Positions 1 through 9,707 of a DNA stretch of 63,606 nt are shown here, one piece after another (position 1 is the first letter of the stretch; every line of letters starts with the position of its first letter). A model generated the notes under the pieces. The model was not told the DNA's origin. It made no database searches and saw only the letters and a list, made by a program, of their open reading frames with translations. The DNA lies in assembly GCF_008123515.1 (NCBI RefSeq), contig NZ_VSSR01000083.1, positions 1 through 63,606 on the forward strand. The letters run 5' to 3'. This DNA comes from Bradyrhizobium cytisi. Its GTDB lineage: Bacteria > Pseudomonadota > Alphaproteobacteria > Rhizobiales > Xanthobacteraceae. Position numbers and translations under genes: made by a program.

Positions 1-105
1 GAGTTGAGAAAGTTGGGCTAGGCCGTCCGCCGGGACGATTCACATCGAGAAACAGGCCGGCGTAACGCAAGCGCCGGTCTCAATTTAAGCAGGGGAGGAA
101 TTCCA

Positions 106-1191
106 ATGAATCCGACACGACGCAATCTCATGGCCGGCGCTGGTGCAGCTGCCGCTTCCGCGCTTCTCGCTCGCGCCGCCGGCGCCCAGTCGTTCCCGTT
201 CACGCCCAACCAGCGCTACCCGGATCCCGCCGTCCAGATCCTCGATCCCGGCTTCGCAAAATACCGGCTCTATTCCTCGACGCTCGAGCAGGTCGCGACG
301 GGCATGCGCTGGGCCGAAGGTCCGGCCTATTTCCCCGAAGGCGGCCATCTTCTGTTTTCCGACATTCCCAACAACCGGATCATGAAGTCCGGCGAGAAGA
401 CCGGGCAGACCAGCGTGTTTCGCGCCAGCGCCAACTACGCCAATGGCAATGCGCGCGACCGCCAGGGCCGCCTCGTCAGCCGCGAACGTTCCGTCACGCG
501 CCGCATGACCCGCACCGAGAAGGACGGCAAGATCACCGTGCTCGCCGACAAGTTCGAGGGTAAGCGGCTAAACGCGCCGAACGACATCGTGGTGAAGTCC
601 GACGACAGCATCTGGTTCACCGATCCGCTGTTCGGCATCAATGGCGAGTGGGAAGGCAAGAAGGAGAAGGCGGAGCAAGCCACCACCAACGTCTACCGCA
701 TCGCCAGGGACGGCAAGCTCACCGCCGTCGTCACCGACCTCGTCAATCCGAACGGCCTCGCATTCTCGCCGGACGAGAAGAAGCTCTATATCGTCGAGTG
801 GAAAGGCACACCCAACCGCAGCATCTGCAGCTACAACGTCGCTGATGACGGCAGCCTGAGCGGCAAGAGCAAGCTGATCGACGCCGCCGACCAGGGCGCG
901 CTCGACGGCTTCCGCGTCGACCGCGATGGCAATCTCTGGTGTGGCTGGGGCTCGAACGGCGCGCTGCAATCCGAACCCGCCGATGTCGGTGGCCGCAAGG
1001 TCTTCCAGCTCAGGTCCGATGATCTCGACGGCGTGATGGTGTTCTGCCTCGAAGGCAAGCCGCTCGCCTTCATCAAGCTGCCCGAGCGCTGCGCCAATCT
1101 CTGCTTCGGCGGCCCCAAGAACAATCGCCTCTATATGGCAAGCAGCCACTCCATCTACGCCCTCTACGTCGAGGCGCATGGCGCGGTGTGA
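106..1191 (+). CDS. SMP-30/gluconolactonase-like exported protein
   Basis: This 361-residue protein has a twin-arginine signal (TRRNLM followed by an Ala-rich hydrophobic stretch ending near ARAAGAQS, residue 28), so it is probably exported folded. The mature part is an SMP-30/gluconolactonase-like beta-propeller: EGPAYFPEGGHLLFSDIPNN near residue 70, NAPNDIVV near 155 and NPNGLAFSPDEKKLY near 215 are the metal-binding strands of that family. Family members hydrolyse sugar lactones; the substrate here is unknown. A good ribosome site (GGGGAGGA) ends 7 bases before the ATG. It is monocistronic as far as can be seen, and a dispersed repeat carrying an insertion sequence follows directly. Confidence 0.85.
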   Translation: MNPTRRNLMAGAGAAAASALLARAAGAQSFPFTPNQRYPDPAVQILDPGFAKYRLYSSTLEQVATGMRWAEGPAYFPEGGHLLFSDIPNNRIMKSGEKTGQTSVFRASANYANGNARDRQGRLVSRERSVTRRMTRTEKDGKITVLADKFEGKRLNAPNDIVVKSDDSIWFTDPLFGINGEWEGKKEKAEQATTNVYRIARDGKLTAVVTDLVNPNGLAFSPDEKKLYIVEWKGTPNRSICSYNVADDGSLSGKSKLIDAADQGALDGFRVDRDGNLWCGWGSNGALQSEPADVGGRKVFQLRSDDLDGVMVFCLEGKPLAFIKLPERCANLCFGGPKNNRLYMASSHSIYALYVEAHGAV

Positions 1192-1215
1192 GTTTTCGCC
1201 TCTCCCCGCTTGCGG

Positions 1216-2414
1216 CAGGGGAATCGCATATGGATTTGCGGGCTCTATTGCGTTGTTTTGCAGGATGGATTCTGAGAGCGACTCCCACAAGGCGGAGGGA
1301 GTCGCATGGGGAAGTTCAAGAAGGCTTTTCGGCGGTTGTCGGACCCACGTGCGGCGAACGCACGACACGATCTGCTGGAGGTACTGGTTATCGCCTTGGC
1401 GGCGGTCCTGTGCGGAGCAGAGACCTGCTCGGACATGGCGGAGTTCGGACAGGCCAAGGAAGACCTGCTTCGGCTGTTTCTGCGCCTGGAGCACGGGATT
1501 CCCAGCCACGACACTTTCAGTCGCGTGTTCCGTCTGCTCGAGCCGGAAGCCTTCGAAGCCGCGTTCCGGCGCTTCATGGCGGCGTTTGCCAAGGCCAACC
1601 GGCTCAATCTCACCGGAGTGGTCGCGGTCGACGGCAAGGCGCTGCGGGGCGCCTTCGAGCGTGGTTCGCGCTACGAGCCTCTGCACCTGGTCAACGTCTT
1701 TGCGGTGGAGGCGCGCATGTCTCTTGCCCAGCAGAAGGCTCCCGGCCGCAACGAGACCAAGGGGGCGTTGGAGGTATTGGCGCTGCTGTCCCTCGAAGGC
1801 TGCATCGTCACGGCCGACGCGTTGCATTGCCATCGCGCGATGGCCAAGACGGTGCTCGAGCGCGGTGGCAACTATGTGCTGGCGATCAAGGCCAACCGTG
1901 GACCTCTATTCAAGGCCGTGGTTGGGCAGTTTGCACGCTCCGGCAAGCGCAGCGCCGTCAAGACGGTCGAGCCGTCCACCCACGATCGGCGCGAAGCGCG
2001 CCGAGCAACCATTATGCGCAATACCAGCCTGGCTGCCGTCCACGGCTTCCCGGGCGTCGTTGCAATCGGTCGCATCACCTCGCGCAGGCAGTTGCAGGGC
2101 AATCGTGCCGAACCGCCGGTCGTGCGCTACTACCTGCTGTCCAAGTCCATGTCCGCCAAGCGACTGCTACAGGTCACGCGCAGTCATTGGACCATCGAGA
2201 ACCAGCTCCATTGGGTGCTCGACGTCAACTTCGACGAGGACGGCAACCGGGCGAGAATGGACCATGCTCCCGAGAACCTCGCCGTCCTGCGCAGGCTCGC
2301 GCTCAACATCCTTCGATCTTGTCCCGGTCCCACCTCCATACGTCGAAAAATCAAGCGCGCAGGATGGGACGACAGCTTCCTCCTCGCCCTGTTCGGCCAT
2401 ATGCGATAGCCCTG
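1216..2414 (+). mobile_element. ISAs1-family insertion sequence, complete, 1199 bp
   Basis: The ends are 18-bp inverted repeats with two mismatches: left CAGGGGAATCGCATATGG (1216-1233) and right, read inwards, CAGGGCTATCGCATATGG (2397-2414). The 10-bp direct repeat CCGCTTGCGG flanks both sides (1206-1215 and 2415-2424) as a target-site duplication, matching the 8-10 bp usual for ISAs1. The target is the palindromic core of a dispersed repeat. The ends are clean and the single gene is open, so the element may still be active. Confidence 0.9.
1306..2409 (+). CDS. ISAs1-family DDE transposase
   Basis: The protein is 367 residues, full length for ISAs1 (H-repeat-associated) transposases. The N-terminal DDE-associated part includes DPRAANARHDLLEVLVIAL and GIPSHDTFSRVFRLL. 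The catalytic part has VVAVDGKALRG (first Asp), VTADALHCHRAMA (second Asp) and THDRREARR, and the C-terminal HWTIENQLHWVLDVNFDEDG carries the acidic residue and the WxxExxLHW signature. AGGCGGAGGGAGT supplies a ribosome site just before ATG 1306. The stop codon lies inside the right inverted repeat. Confidence 0.93.
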   Translation: MGKFKKAFRRLSDPRAANARHDLLEVLVIALAAVLCGAETCSDMAEFGQAKEDLLRLFLRLEHGIPSHDTFSRVFRLLEPEAFEAAFRRFMAAFAKANRLNLTGVVAVDGKALRGAFERGSRYEPLHLVNVFAVEARMSLAQQKAPGRNETKGALEVLALLSLEGCIVTADALHCHRAMAKTVLERGGNYVLAIKANRGPLFKAVVGQFARSGKRSAVKTVEPSTHDRREARRATIMRNTSLAAVHGFPGVVAIGRITSRRQLQGNRAEPPVVRYYLLSKSMSAKRLLQVTRSHWTIENQLHWVLDVNFDEDGNRARMDHAPENLAVLRRLALNILRSCPGPTSIRRKIKRAGWDDSFLLALFGHMR

Positions 2415-2582
2415 CCGCTTGCGGGGAGAGGCCGGAATGCGCGCGGGACGCGCGGAGCCCGAGTGAGGGAGACCCTCCGCGAGTCTCTGTGTCACCGTCT
2501 TTGCGGAAGCAGTCCCTCACCCCAACCCTCTCAGCGCGAGCGAAGCTCGTCGCGCCCCCGTAAGAACGGGGAGAGGGAGATG

Positions 2583-4714
2583 TCAGACCTCCGCCTCCGC
2601 CATTCCCGCCGCCCACAGCGCGAACGCGTACACGATCGCCACCTCGTCCAGCCGGTTGAAGCGCCCCGAGGCGCCGCCGTGGCCGGCGCCCATATTGGTG
2701 CGCAGGAGAACCGGGCCGCCGCCGCTCATGGTGGCGCGCAGGCGCGCGATCCATTTCGCCGGCTCCCAATAGGTGACGCGCGGATCGGTCAAGCCGCCCA
2801 TCGCCAGGATCGCCGGATAATCCTTGGCCGCGACATTGTCGTAGGGCGAGTAGGACAGGATCGTGCGAAAATCCGTCTCGCTTTCGATCGGATTACCCCA
2901 TTCCGGCCATTCCGGCGGCGTCAGCGGCAACGAGTCGTCGAGCATGGTGTTGAGCACGTCGACGAACGGCACTTCGGCGACGATGCCGGCGAACAATTCG
3001 CCGGCGCGGTTCGCCACCGCGCCCATCAGCATGCCGCCGGCTGAGCCGCCGTGGCCGACGATGCGCTTTGCGCTGGTGTACTTCGCGTCGATCAGCGCGC
3101 GCGCTGGCAGCAAAGTCGTCGAACGAATTCGTCTTCTTGTCGCGCTTGCCGTCGAGATACCAGCCCCAGCCCTTGTCGGCGCCGCCGCGGATATGGGCGA
3201 TGGCGTAAACAAAGCCGCGGTCGATCAGCGACAGGAGGTTGGCGCTGAAGGAGGCCGGCATCGCCATGCCGTAGGAGCCGTAGCCGTACAGCAGGAGCGG
3301 CGCCGCGCCGTCGAGCTTCAATCCGCGGCGATAGAGGATCGAGACCGGCACCTCGGCGCCGTCATGCGATTTCGCCATGATGCGGGTGGTGACGTAGTCG
3401 GCGGCGTTGTGGCCGGACGGAATCTCCTGGCGCTTGCGAAGCACCCGCGTCCGCTTGGCCATGTCGTAGTCGTAGACTTCCGACGGCGTCGTCATCGACG
3501 AATAAGCAAAGCGCAAATTCGTCGTGTCGAATTCGTAGGAGCCTATGGTGTAGAGCGAGTAGGCCGCCTCGTCGAAGGCGATCGCGTGCTCTTCGCCGGA
3601 CGCAAGATCGCGGATCACGATGCCCGGCAGCGCGTTGGCGCGCTCCAGCCGCACCAGATGGCCGGCATAGAGATCAAGATTGATGATGTAGATGCCGGGA
3701 CGGTATGGGATCAAGTCGCGCCAACTCGTGCGCTCGGGAGATGCGAGCGGCGCGGTGACGATCTTGAAGTCGATGGCGTCATCGGCATTGGTGAGGATGA
3801 AGAGCTCGTCGCCGCGGTCGGCCCGAATATTGCACGCCCTCCTCGCGCGCCGCGACCAGGCGCGGCGGCGCCTCGGGGTTTTCGAGATCGATCAGCCGCT
3901 GCTCGGAGGTTTCGTGATCGCCGCCCGCGATCACGCAGAAGAGCCCGCTGGTGCTCTCGTACAAATGGGTGCGCCAGCCGGAATCCTGCTCCTCATAGAC
4001 CAGGGTGTCGTCGGTCTGCTTCGTGCCGAGCCGGTGCCGCCACACTTGCATGGGCCGGTGATTGTCGTCGAGCCTCACATAGAAGAAGCTTTTGCAGTCC
4101 TTGCTCCAGACGATCCCGCCGTCGGTCTCCTCGACGAGGTCGTCAGAATCCTTCCCCGTCGCCCAGTCGCGCACCCGGATCGAGAAATATTCCGACCCCC
4201 TGGTGTCGGCGCTCCAGGCTTGCAGCTTGTGGTCGGGCGAATGCCGGCTGCCGCGGAAGTTGAAATATGTGTGGTCTTTTGCAAGCGCATCGCCGTCGAG
4301 CACGATATGGCTTTCGCCGCTGTCGCGCGGCATGCGGCCGAACAATTCATGCTGCCCGCCCTCGCGGAATTTGTGGAAGTAAGCGAACGACCCGTCCGGC
4401 GACGGCACGCTGGAATCGTCCTCCTTGATGCGCCCGCGCATCTCGCGCGCCAGCGTCTTCTGGAGCGGCGCGGTGTGACCGAGCAGGCTCTCGGTGTAGC
4501 CGTTCTCCTCGTCGAGATATGCGCGGATGTCGGGATCGAGCACGCCGGGATCGCGCAGCACCTCCTGCCATTTGTCATCCTTCAGCCAGGCATAGTCGTC
4601 GCTCATGGTGATCCCGTGCAGCGCGAAGGAATGCGGCCGGCGAGGCGCGATAGGGGGCAGGGACGATTTTTGGGCTTGTGTCACTCGATCCTCATTCAGG
4701 TTGCAGTCATTCAC
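2583..4714 (-). pseudogene. ptrB: Prolyl oligopeptidase (S9A, PtrB-like), two frameshifts
   Basis: Homology runs through three reading frames. The N-terminal part reads from 4714 to about 3825 (PHSFALHG, DDYAWLKD). The middle reads to about 3105 (LLLYGYGSYG, AIAHIRGG). The C-terminal part reads to 2583 with the nucleophile in GHGGSAGG, the Asp in DPRVTYWEP and the His in GAGHGGASGRF. The first shift is a one-base loss near 3822-3826 (after EEGVQYS). The second is a two-base contraction in a GC run near 3100-3108 (after DDFAASARA). All catalytic residues survive, so either the gene died recently or the two GC-rich spots are sequence errors. If the frames were restored it would be a cytosolic peptidase of about 700 residues. 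Dispersed repeats flank it on both sides. Confidence 0.8.
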
Positions 4715-4850
4715 CTCGCCCCGCTTGCGGGAAAAGATCGATCGCGAAGCGATCGGGTGAGGGGACTCTCCACGAGCCCAGCTCCCACCATCTTTCGCTG
4801 AGACAGCCCCTCACCCCGACCCTCTCCGCGTAAGAACGGGGAGAGGGAGA
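4711..4850. repeat. Dispersed palindromic repeat, copy 2
   Basis: This stretch matches the repeat at 1198-2580 in the same orientation: CGCCCCGCTTGCGGG at the start, TCGCGAAGCGATCGGGTGAG in the middle and TAAGAACGGGGAGAGGGAGA at the end. The left stem is degraded compared with copy 1. It lies just upstream of the prolyl oligopeptidase start, so the two copies bracket that gene. Confidence 0.7.
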
Positions 4851-5003
4851 GGAAGGAGGCGCGCCGTGCCGCCTTATATCGTCCCGATTCCGCGAATTGC
4901 CAGCGCGGCTGCGCCAGCTTACGGGGACAAGCCGCCGGGGTGTTGATCACGACATTGTATGCTTTAGGGCAAGAGGAGCGATCGCTCGCTAACCGCTTGC
5001 TCA

Positions 5004-6692
5004 CTATGAGCCTACCAAGATACTCCCACGAACACTATCTGCCCGGGCGACCGGTGGATCCGAGTGGAGGAGCGACGCACGGACAATGGAGGCAGTATCG
5101 GCGTCCGGATCGATATCACCGACCTGAAGCGCCGGGAGGCATCGTTCCGTCTCCTGTTCGAGGAGAATCCGCTGCCCATGTGGGTGGTCGATACGGCAAC
5201 CCGGCAATTGCTCGCTGTGAACGCAGCGATGTGCCGACACTACGGCTACCGCCGCGGGGATCTTCCCCTCATGTGCGAGCCGCAGCTCGAGTGCGAAGGA
5301 TCGGATGGCGCCGCCGAATTCGAACTGCACAGAACCGCTTGCGGGGATGTCATCTAGGTCGCCATCGAGTCTCGTCCGCCCCACTACGACGGGCGCCCAG
5401 TGCACGTGCGTAGCGTTCGACGTCACCGAGCGCAATCGCGCCCAGGAGAAATCAGCTATCTAGCCTCCCACGATGTTCTGACCGAGCTGCCCAACCGGAC
5501 CGCCTTGGATGAGCACCTCTTGGCCGCGGTCGAACGGGCCGAGCGCACCGGGTCCCGCTTCGCTGTCATGTGCATCGACCTCGACCACTTCAAGGAGATC
5601 AATGATCGGTTCGGTCATGCGAGTGGAGATGCCGTGCGCGAGACGTCCCGGCGGCTTCAGGAAGCTGCGCAAGGCTGCTACGTGGCGCGGGTGGGCGGCG
5701 ACGAGTTCATCGGTATTCGACCAGGTGCTTTTGCCGGCTGACTGCATTCGAGGAACCGATCGAAGTCGATGTCATGCTCTCAAGCTGGATCTCTGGCGTC
5801 GGCGTGGAACTGTTTCGGAGAGATGCGGACAACGTCGTGTCTCTGCTCGCGAACGCCGATGCGGCGCTCTATCGGGCCAAGCACGAGGGCAGGGGCGCGA
5901 TCCGCCTGTTCACGAGCGCCATGGACCAGCAGCTTTAGGACCGTCGCGCGCTCGAGCATGATCTGCGGTTCGCCGTCGAGCGCGGGGAGCTCTATCTCGA
6001 TTATCAGCCGCAGCAGCACCGCGATGGCGATACGAGGCCCTTGTCCGGTGGCGGCACCCGGAGCGTGGAATCGTCGCTCCCGGAGAATTCATCCCGGTCG
6101 CGGAACGAGGCGGTTCGATTGCACAGATCGACGACTGGGTGCTGATGGAGGCCTGCCGGGAGGCTGCATCGTGGGACCGACCCTTCAGGATCTCCGTCAA
6201 CGTCTCGGCCGCGCAATTCCGCAGGGAAAACCTCGCAAGGCGCTGCGTGACAGCGGGCTCGCGCCGAGCCGCCTGGAGCTCGAAATCACCGAAGGCGTCC
6301 TGATTGAGAACGTCTCGCGCGCCAAAAAGACGATGCAATCGCTCAAGAGCCTCGGTATCCTGATCGCGCTCGACGATTTTGGGACCGGGTATTCCTCCTT
6401 GTCCTACGTCGAGGCATTCCCCCTCGACAGGATCAAGGTCGACCGGTCGTTCGTCGCCTCGCTCGGACAGAGCGAGCGATCATTGGCCATCGTTCACGCG
6501 GTCATCGAGCTTGCCCACGGTCTTGGCGTACCGGTTCTTGCGGAAGGGATCGAAACAAAGCTCCAGATGTCGCTCCTTGTCGAGGAGGGCTGTGACGAGA
6601 TGCAGGGTTACTTGATCGGACGTCCGCAGCGCCTTGCGGCGGAAGGTCGCTCCAAGCCGAGGGTCCCATCTCTCATGCAGTCGGCCTCATAG
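5004..6692 (+). pseudogene. PAS-GGDEF-EAL protein remnant
   Basis: Pieces of one cyclic-di-GMP enzyme lie in order but in several frames. A PAS end (RWIRVEERR..IGVRIDITDL) and a second PAS (LLFEENPLPMWVVD) run to a stop at 5357. A GGDEF domain (HDVLTELPNRTALDEHL, IDLDHFKEINDRFGH, RVGGDEFIGI) runs to 5741. The EAL domain starts near 5995 (LDYQPQ, YEALVRWRHP near 6030 in another frame) and ends with LELEITEGVLIE, IALDDFGTGYSSLSY, KVDRSFV and AEGIET. An in-frame TAG at about 5936 follows DQQL. The 5' end, including the start, is missing. At least four frame breaks plus the stop make this a dead gene. Confidence 0.85.
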
Positions 6693-6885
6693 GGGAGATT
6701 GCGCGGGCTCGACAAAGCTGTCCTCAGCATTCGGCATCTGATTGAAGAAGCCGGACTGAGGTCCAGTCCACCGTTATTGGTGCGAGGCTGCCAGCAGGCC
6801 GCTACCGCAAGAAATCAGGTCGATCTGCACGGCTTCAACATCCGCCTGGCGCATTCGCCTGCCGGGAGGGTAACGTAAGGCGCTG

Positions 6886-8580
6886 CTAGGCGGCGGTCCC
6901 AACCTGATCGGAGAGGTCTTCGATCATGCTCACGAACATGTGCGAGTCCTCCCCATGGCTGCCAATCTGCAAACGTCTCCACGAGATGACCTGGCGGCCA
7001 CGAACTGGATTGTAGATCGTATCGACAATAGGCTCGAGCTGCTGGCTTTGCGCAAGTAGCTGCTGGTCGCGCTTTTCGATCAGTTCGGCCGTTTCCGGGG
7101 AAAACAATTCGCGCGCGGTCTTGCCGACGAGGTCGCTGCGCGACATGCCGATCTGCTGTTCGGCCGCTTTGTTGATGAACAGATAGCGCAGACTGCGCGC
7201 GTCCTTGGCGATGATACCTTCGCGCACGTTCTCGACGACCGTGGCGAGCAGCCGTTCGGTGCGCTCGAGAATACGCTCCTTCTGCCGCTGTTCCGTGACG
7301 TCCTCCTGGACGGAGACCCAGCCACCGCCATCCATAGGGCGTTCAAAAATCTTGACGATCCGGCCGTCGTTTAGCATGATCTCGTAAGCTGCCGGCTCCC
7401 TCTTGGCGATGCGAACGAGAATGGCCGAAAGGTACGCTTTGATGTCGCCGCTGAACAGCCCGCTTGCAACCCGGTGCAGCAGGATCTCCTCGAGCGAGGA
7501 CCCTGACTTGATGGTCTCGGGCAGATTATACATCCGGCAATATTTGCTGTTCATTGCGATCACACTTGCCTTGCCGTCGAGCATGATGAGGCCTTGCGGC
7601 ATGCTGTTGATAGCGGCGGAGAGCTGCCACTTTTTGACCTGGTACTTGTCGTTGAACGCGTCGCGCTCGGCCATCGCGGCGTCGCGCTGCTTGCTGAGGT
7701 CAAATTCAAGTTGTTCGAGTTCAAAAACTTGAGCGACAGCATCGCGGAAGTTCCGCACGCCGCGCGCCAGGCGGCCGATTTCGTCCTGGCGTCGCAGGTG
7801 CGGCACCTCGCTTCTGATGTCCCCGGTCGTGATACGATCGGTTGCCTGGGCAATGTCTAGGAGCCGCGCCAGCACCGAGTCCCGGATCACGAGAACATTG
7901 AGCGCGGCAAGCACCAGCGCCGCCAACCCCAGCATGAACAGGTACCATGCCGCATAGCGATTCTGTTCGGCGAGCCCATCTGCTTCGCGAATGCGTTCGT
8001 TGTAGCCGCGCTGCAACGCTTCCAGATCCGCATTCAGCCTGCTGCGAACCGTGCTGCTGGCCTCGGTGTCCCCAAACTCGCGGGCGGCTGCGGGGCTAAT
8101 GTCAAGGGCCCGGCGCACCAACTCCTGGCGAAAATCGATGAATTGGGCAATGCGCCGTTTGAGGGCTGCGAACTGTTCGAAGTCTTCCGAACGGACCGTA
8201 GGCTCCCAGCCCTTCATCACCTCCGCAAGCTCGTGGTTGCGCTTGAGGATTCCGTCCGCGAACTCTTTCACCTTGGCTCGTTCGGTGGACATGTAGATGC
8301 CGCGTGAATCCATCACTATCGCATAGATGGATGCGTTGACCAGTCCGGAATTGATCGCCGCAGCAGCGGAGGAGGCCTGCATATTACGATAGGAATTCTG
8401 CAATCGCACGGTCTGGATAGACATAATCAGAAGAAAGGTCGTAACAATTCCCAAAAACCCGGCGATCGCATAGACTTTCTCGGCTACTGTCAGGTCGTCG
8501 GCCCCGCGCGCAAAGCGGATATATTTTTTCAAAAGCCGCACGACGGGCCCGGCTCCAAAGCCTGCTATCGCAGCATTCAT
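6886..8580 (-). CDS. Membrane sensor with HAMP and two PAS domains, no output domain
   Basis: The 564-residue protein has a membrane segment near residues 38-60, a mainly helical periplasmic part to about 215, a second membrane segment (YLFMLGLAALVLAALNVLVI) near 215-235, a HAMP domain (LLDIAQATDRITTGD, RRQDEIGRLARGVRNFR), a short coiled coil, a PAS of the NSMPQGLIMLDG type near 325 and a second PAS near 440-560 (VVENVREGIIAKDA, FINKAAEQQIGMSR). It stops after the second PAS, where related proteins carry a GGDEF, kinase or MCP domain. No partner gene is adjacent. It could signal by protein contact or be a truncated receptor. The start overlaps the preceding frame by ATGA. Confidence 0.8.
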   Translation of the reverse strand: MNAAIAGFGAGPVVRLLKKYIRFARGADDLTVAEKVYAIAGFLGIVTTFLLIMSIQTVRLQNSYRNMQASSAAAAINSGLVNASIYAIVMDSRGIYMSTERAKVKEFADGILKRNHELAEVMKGWEPTVRSEDFEQFAALKRRIAQFIDFRQELVRRALDISPAAAREFGDTEASSTVRSRLNADLEALQRGYNERIREADGLAEQNRYAAWYLFMLGLAALVLAALNVLVIRDSVLARLLDIAQATDRITTGDIRSEVPHLRRQDEIGRLARGVRNFRDAVAQVFELEQLEFDLSKQRDAAMAERDAFNDKYQVKKWQLSAAINSMPQGLIMLDGKASVIAMNSKYCRMYNLPETIKSGSSLEEILLHRVASGLFSGDIKAYLSAILVRIAKREPAAYEIMLNDGRIVKIFERPMDGGGWVSVQEDVTEQRQKERILERTERLLATVVENVREGIIAKDARSLRYLFINKAAEQQIGMSRSDLVGKTARELFSPETAELIEKRDQQLLAQSQQLEPIVDTIYNPVRGRQVISWRRLQIGSHGEDSHMFVSMIEDLSDQVGTAA

Positions 8581-8981
8581 GACACATCCCAGCCTAAACC
8601 TATCCGATTATCCAACCTTAAGGTTGTGCCGTTTACGGTGGGGCGATGTGCGTTGAGGATCGGCTGGCGTCGGAGAGCACGTCTTCGAGGGAGACTTGGG
8701 CGTGCGCATCCCCGCGTAGACCGCGGGCTCATTGGATTATTCTGGCGGCGAGCGCTTAGGCGGCTCCGGGCTTTCCTATACATCCGGACGAGTTCGATCA
8801 GGTTTTCGATTCCGAAGTCAGTTAAGGCCTGCATGCCATGTTCGCCGGCGACATAGACCCAGATTGCGCCATGTTCGATCTCCATTTCATTGGCGACGTC
8901 TGGCAGCCAGTCTTCATCCTCGCCAAGTTCCTCGGCAACACGCTTGATGCTGGTAACGTGACGAACCTTGCTGACGTGCAT
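8577..8981 (-). CDS. Small conserved protein, family unknown
   Basis: The first 70 residues from ATG 8981 (MHVSKVRHVTS, VAEELGEDEDWLPDVA, IWVYVAGEHGMQALTDFGIE, NLIELVRMYR) look like a small acidic protein I recall from rhizobial genomes, function unknown. The following 65 residues are Arg/Pro-rich and low in complexity. They probably represent run-on past a lost stop, although the frame ends by an ATGA overlap with the sensor gene, which would allow translational coupling. An upstream in-frame ATG at 9023 exists, but the homology begins at 8981. Confidence 0.5.
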   Translation of the reverse strand: MHVSKVRHVTSIKRVAEELGEDEDWLPDVANEMEIEHGAIWVYVAGEHGMQALTDFGIENLIELVRMYRKARSRLSARRQNNPMSPRSTRGCARPSLPRRRALRRQPILNAHRPTVNGTTLRLDNRIGLGWDVS

Positions 8982-9094
8982 GGTTACACAGCTCAAGCGG
9001 CGATCGCTGATGCCAGCCTCCAATCCCAGGGAAGCAGTCCGTCCAGCCGATCAACTGGATGAGCAGAGAGGGGCCACACGAGCGACGGCTCACT

Positions 9095-9193
9095 TCATGT
9101 GAAGACGAAGACAAGCAAGCTCGAGCAGAGTAGCGCAATTCCGGCTGCGGTCAGCCCTAGGAAACTGCTGGAGACAAGATCATGACTGCCCAT
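9095..9193 (-). CDS. 32-residue single-span membrane micropeptide, copy 1
   Basis: ATG 9193 opens a 32-codon frame: MGSHDLVSSSFLGLTAAG followed by a hydrophobic tail ending SSLLVFVFT. A ribosome-site-like AGAGG lies 6 bases upstream. A homologue at 28109-28207 (MRNHDVVSSSFLALTAAG..SSLLVFSFA) aligns without gaps over all 32 residues, and most base differences between the copies are silent, as expected for a translated gene. The hydrophobic part is long enough for one membrane helix. Function unknown. Confidence 0.6.
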   Translation of the reverse strand: MGSHDLVSSSFLGLTAAGIALLCSSLLVFVFT

Positions 9194-9421
9194 GAACGAC
9201 CTCTGCGGCGAGGAATAGAGATCGGCAATCGCCGCTTCGTTCCCTTTCCAGCCTATCTTGAGATTATTATTCGAATGACGCGCACAATTCCTGCTGGTCT
9301 CGCGGTAGGGCGCAGTTTTCCAGCAAGATGAAGCGACAGTTCGCCGCGTTGCGGCGGGCATCCTCGTTTAGGTGCTATCGCCTGCAAACAGATCGCGCCC
9401 TGTGACCGGAGCGTAACTGAT

Positions 9422-9449
9422 GTAGTGTCGCGCCGGCGCGCGACACTAC
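9422..9449. promoter_or_regulatory. Perfect 12-bp inverted repeat in a gene-free stretch
   Basis: GTAGTGTCGCGC and its exact complement GCGCGACACTAC are separated by CGGC. There is no T run on either side, so it is not a typical terminator. It could be an operator or an RNA hairpin. The surrounding region 9194-9707 holds no gene I can support. Confidence 0.4.
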
Positions 9450-9707
9450 GGATCGAGGTCTTCCTTTGAATGTTCATTTCGCTGCCTGCTATCATTGGTG
9501 AAGCCAATAGGTTAGTTAGCAGTAGCCGCCGACATGTAGACCGAGGATCTCGTTGGGAGTCACATACTTCGGACCACTTCTAGGCATTCTCCGACAGTCT
9601 GACCGCGTGACGCTTGAACAGGATCCGCCCAACAAATTGTTTGTTTCGTGGCCCTTGTCAGCGCGGACTAGCTTTGGGCAGGGTCCTAACATTGGGCGGC
9701 ACCGCAT

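Larger units (their letters stand above)
1198..2580. repeat. Dispersed palindromic repeat, copy 1 (split by an IS)
   Basis: Bases 1198-1215 and 2415-2580 form one intergenic repeat once the insertion sequence between them is removed: the join gives the stem CCTCTCCCC-GCTTGC-GGGGAGAGG, and the far end closes with GTAAGAACGGGGAGAGGG. The same arrangement (CCGCTTGCGG, then a stretch ending TCACCCC..CCTCTCC..TAAGAACGGGGAGAGGGAGA) recurs at 4711-4850. Elements of this look are common between genes in Bradyrhizobium; the comparison beyond this window is from memory. Confidence 0.75.

Noticed and set aside
9426..9445. NifA upstream activator site in the palindrome
   Set aside because: TGT and ACA are 14 bases apart rather than the required 10, and no -24/-12 promoter follows.
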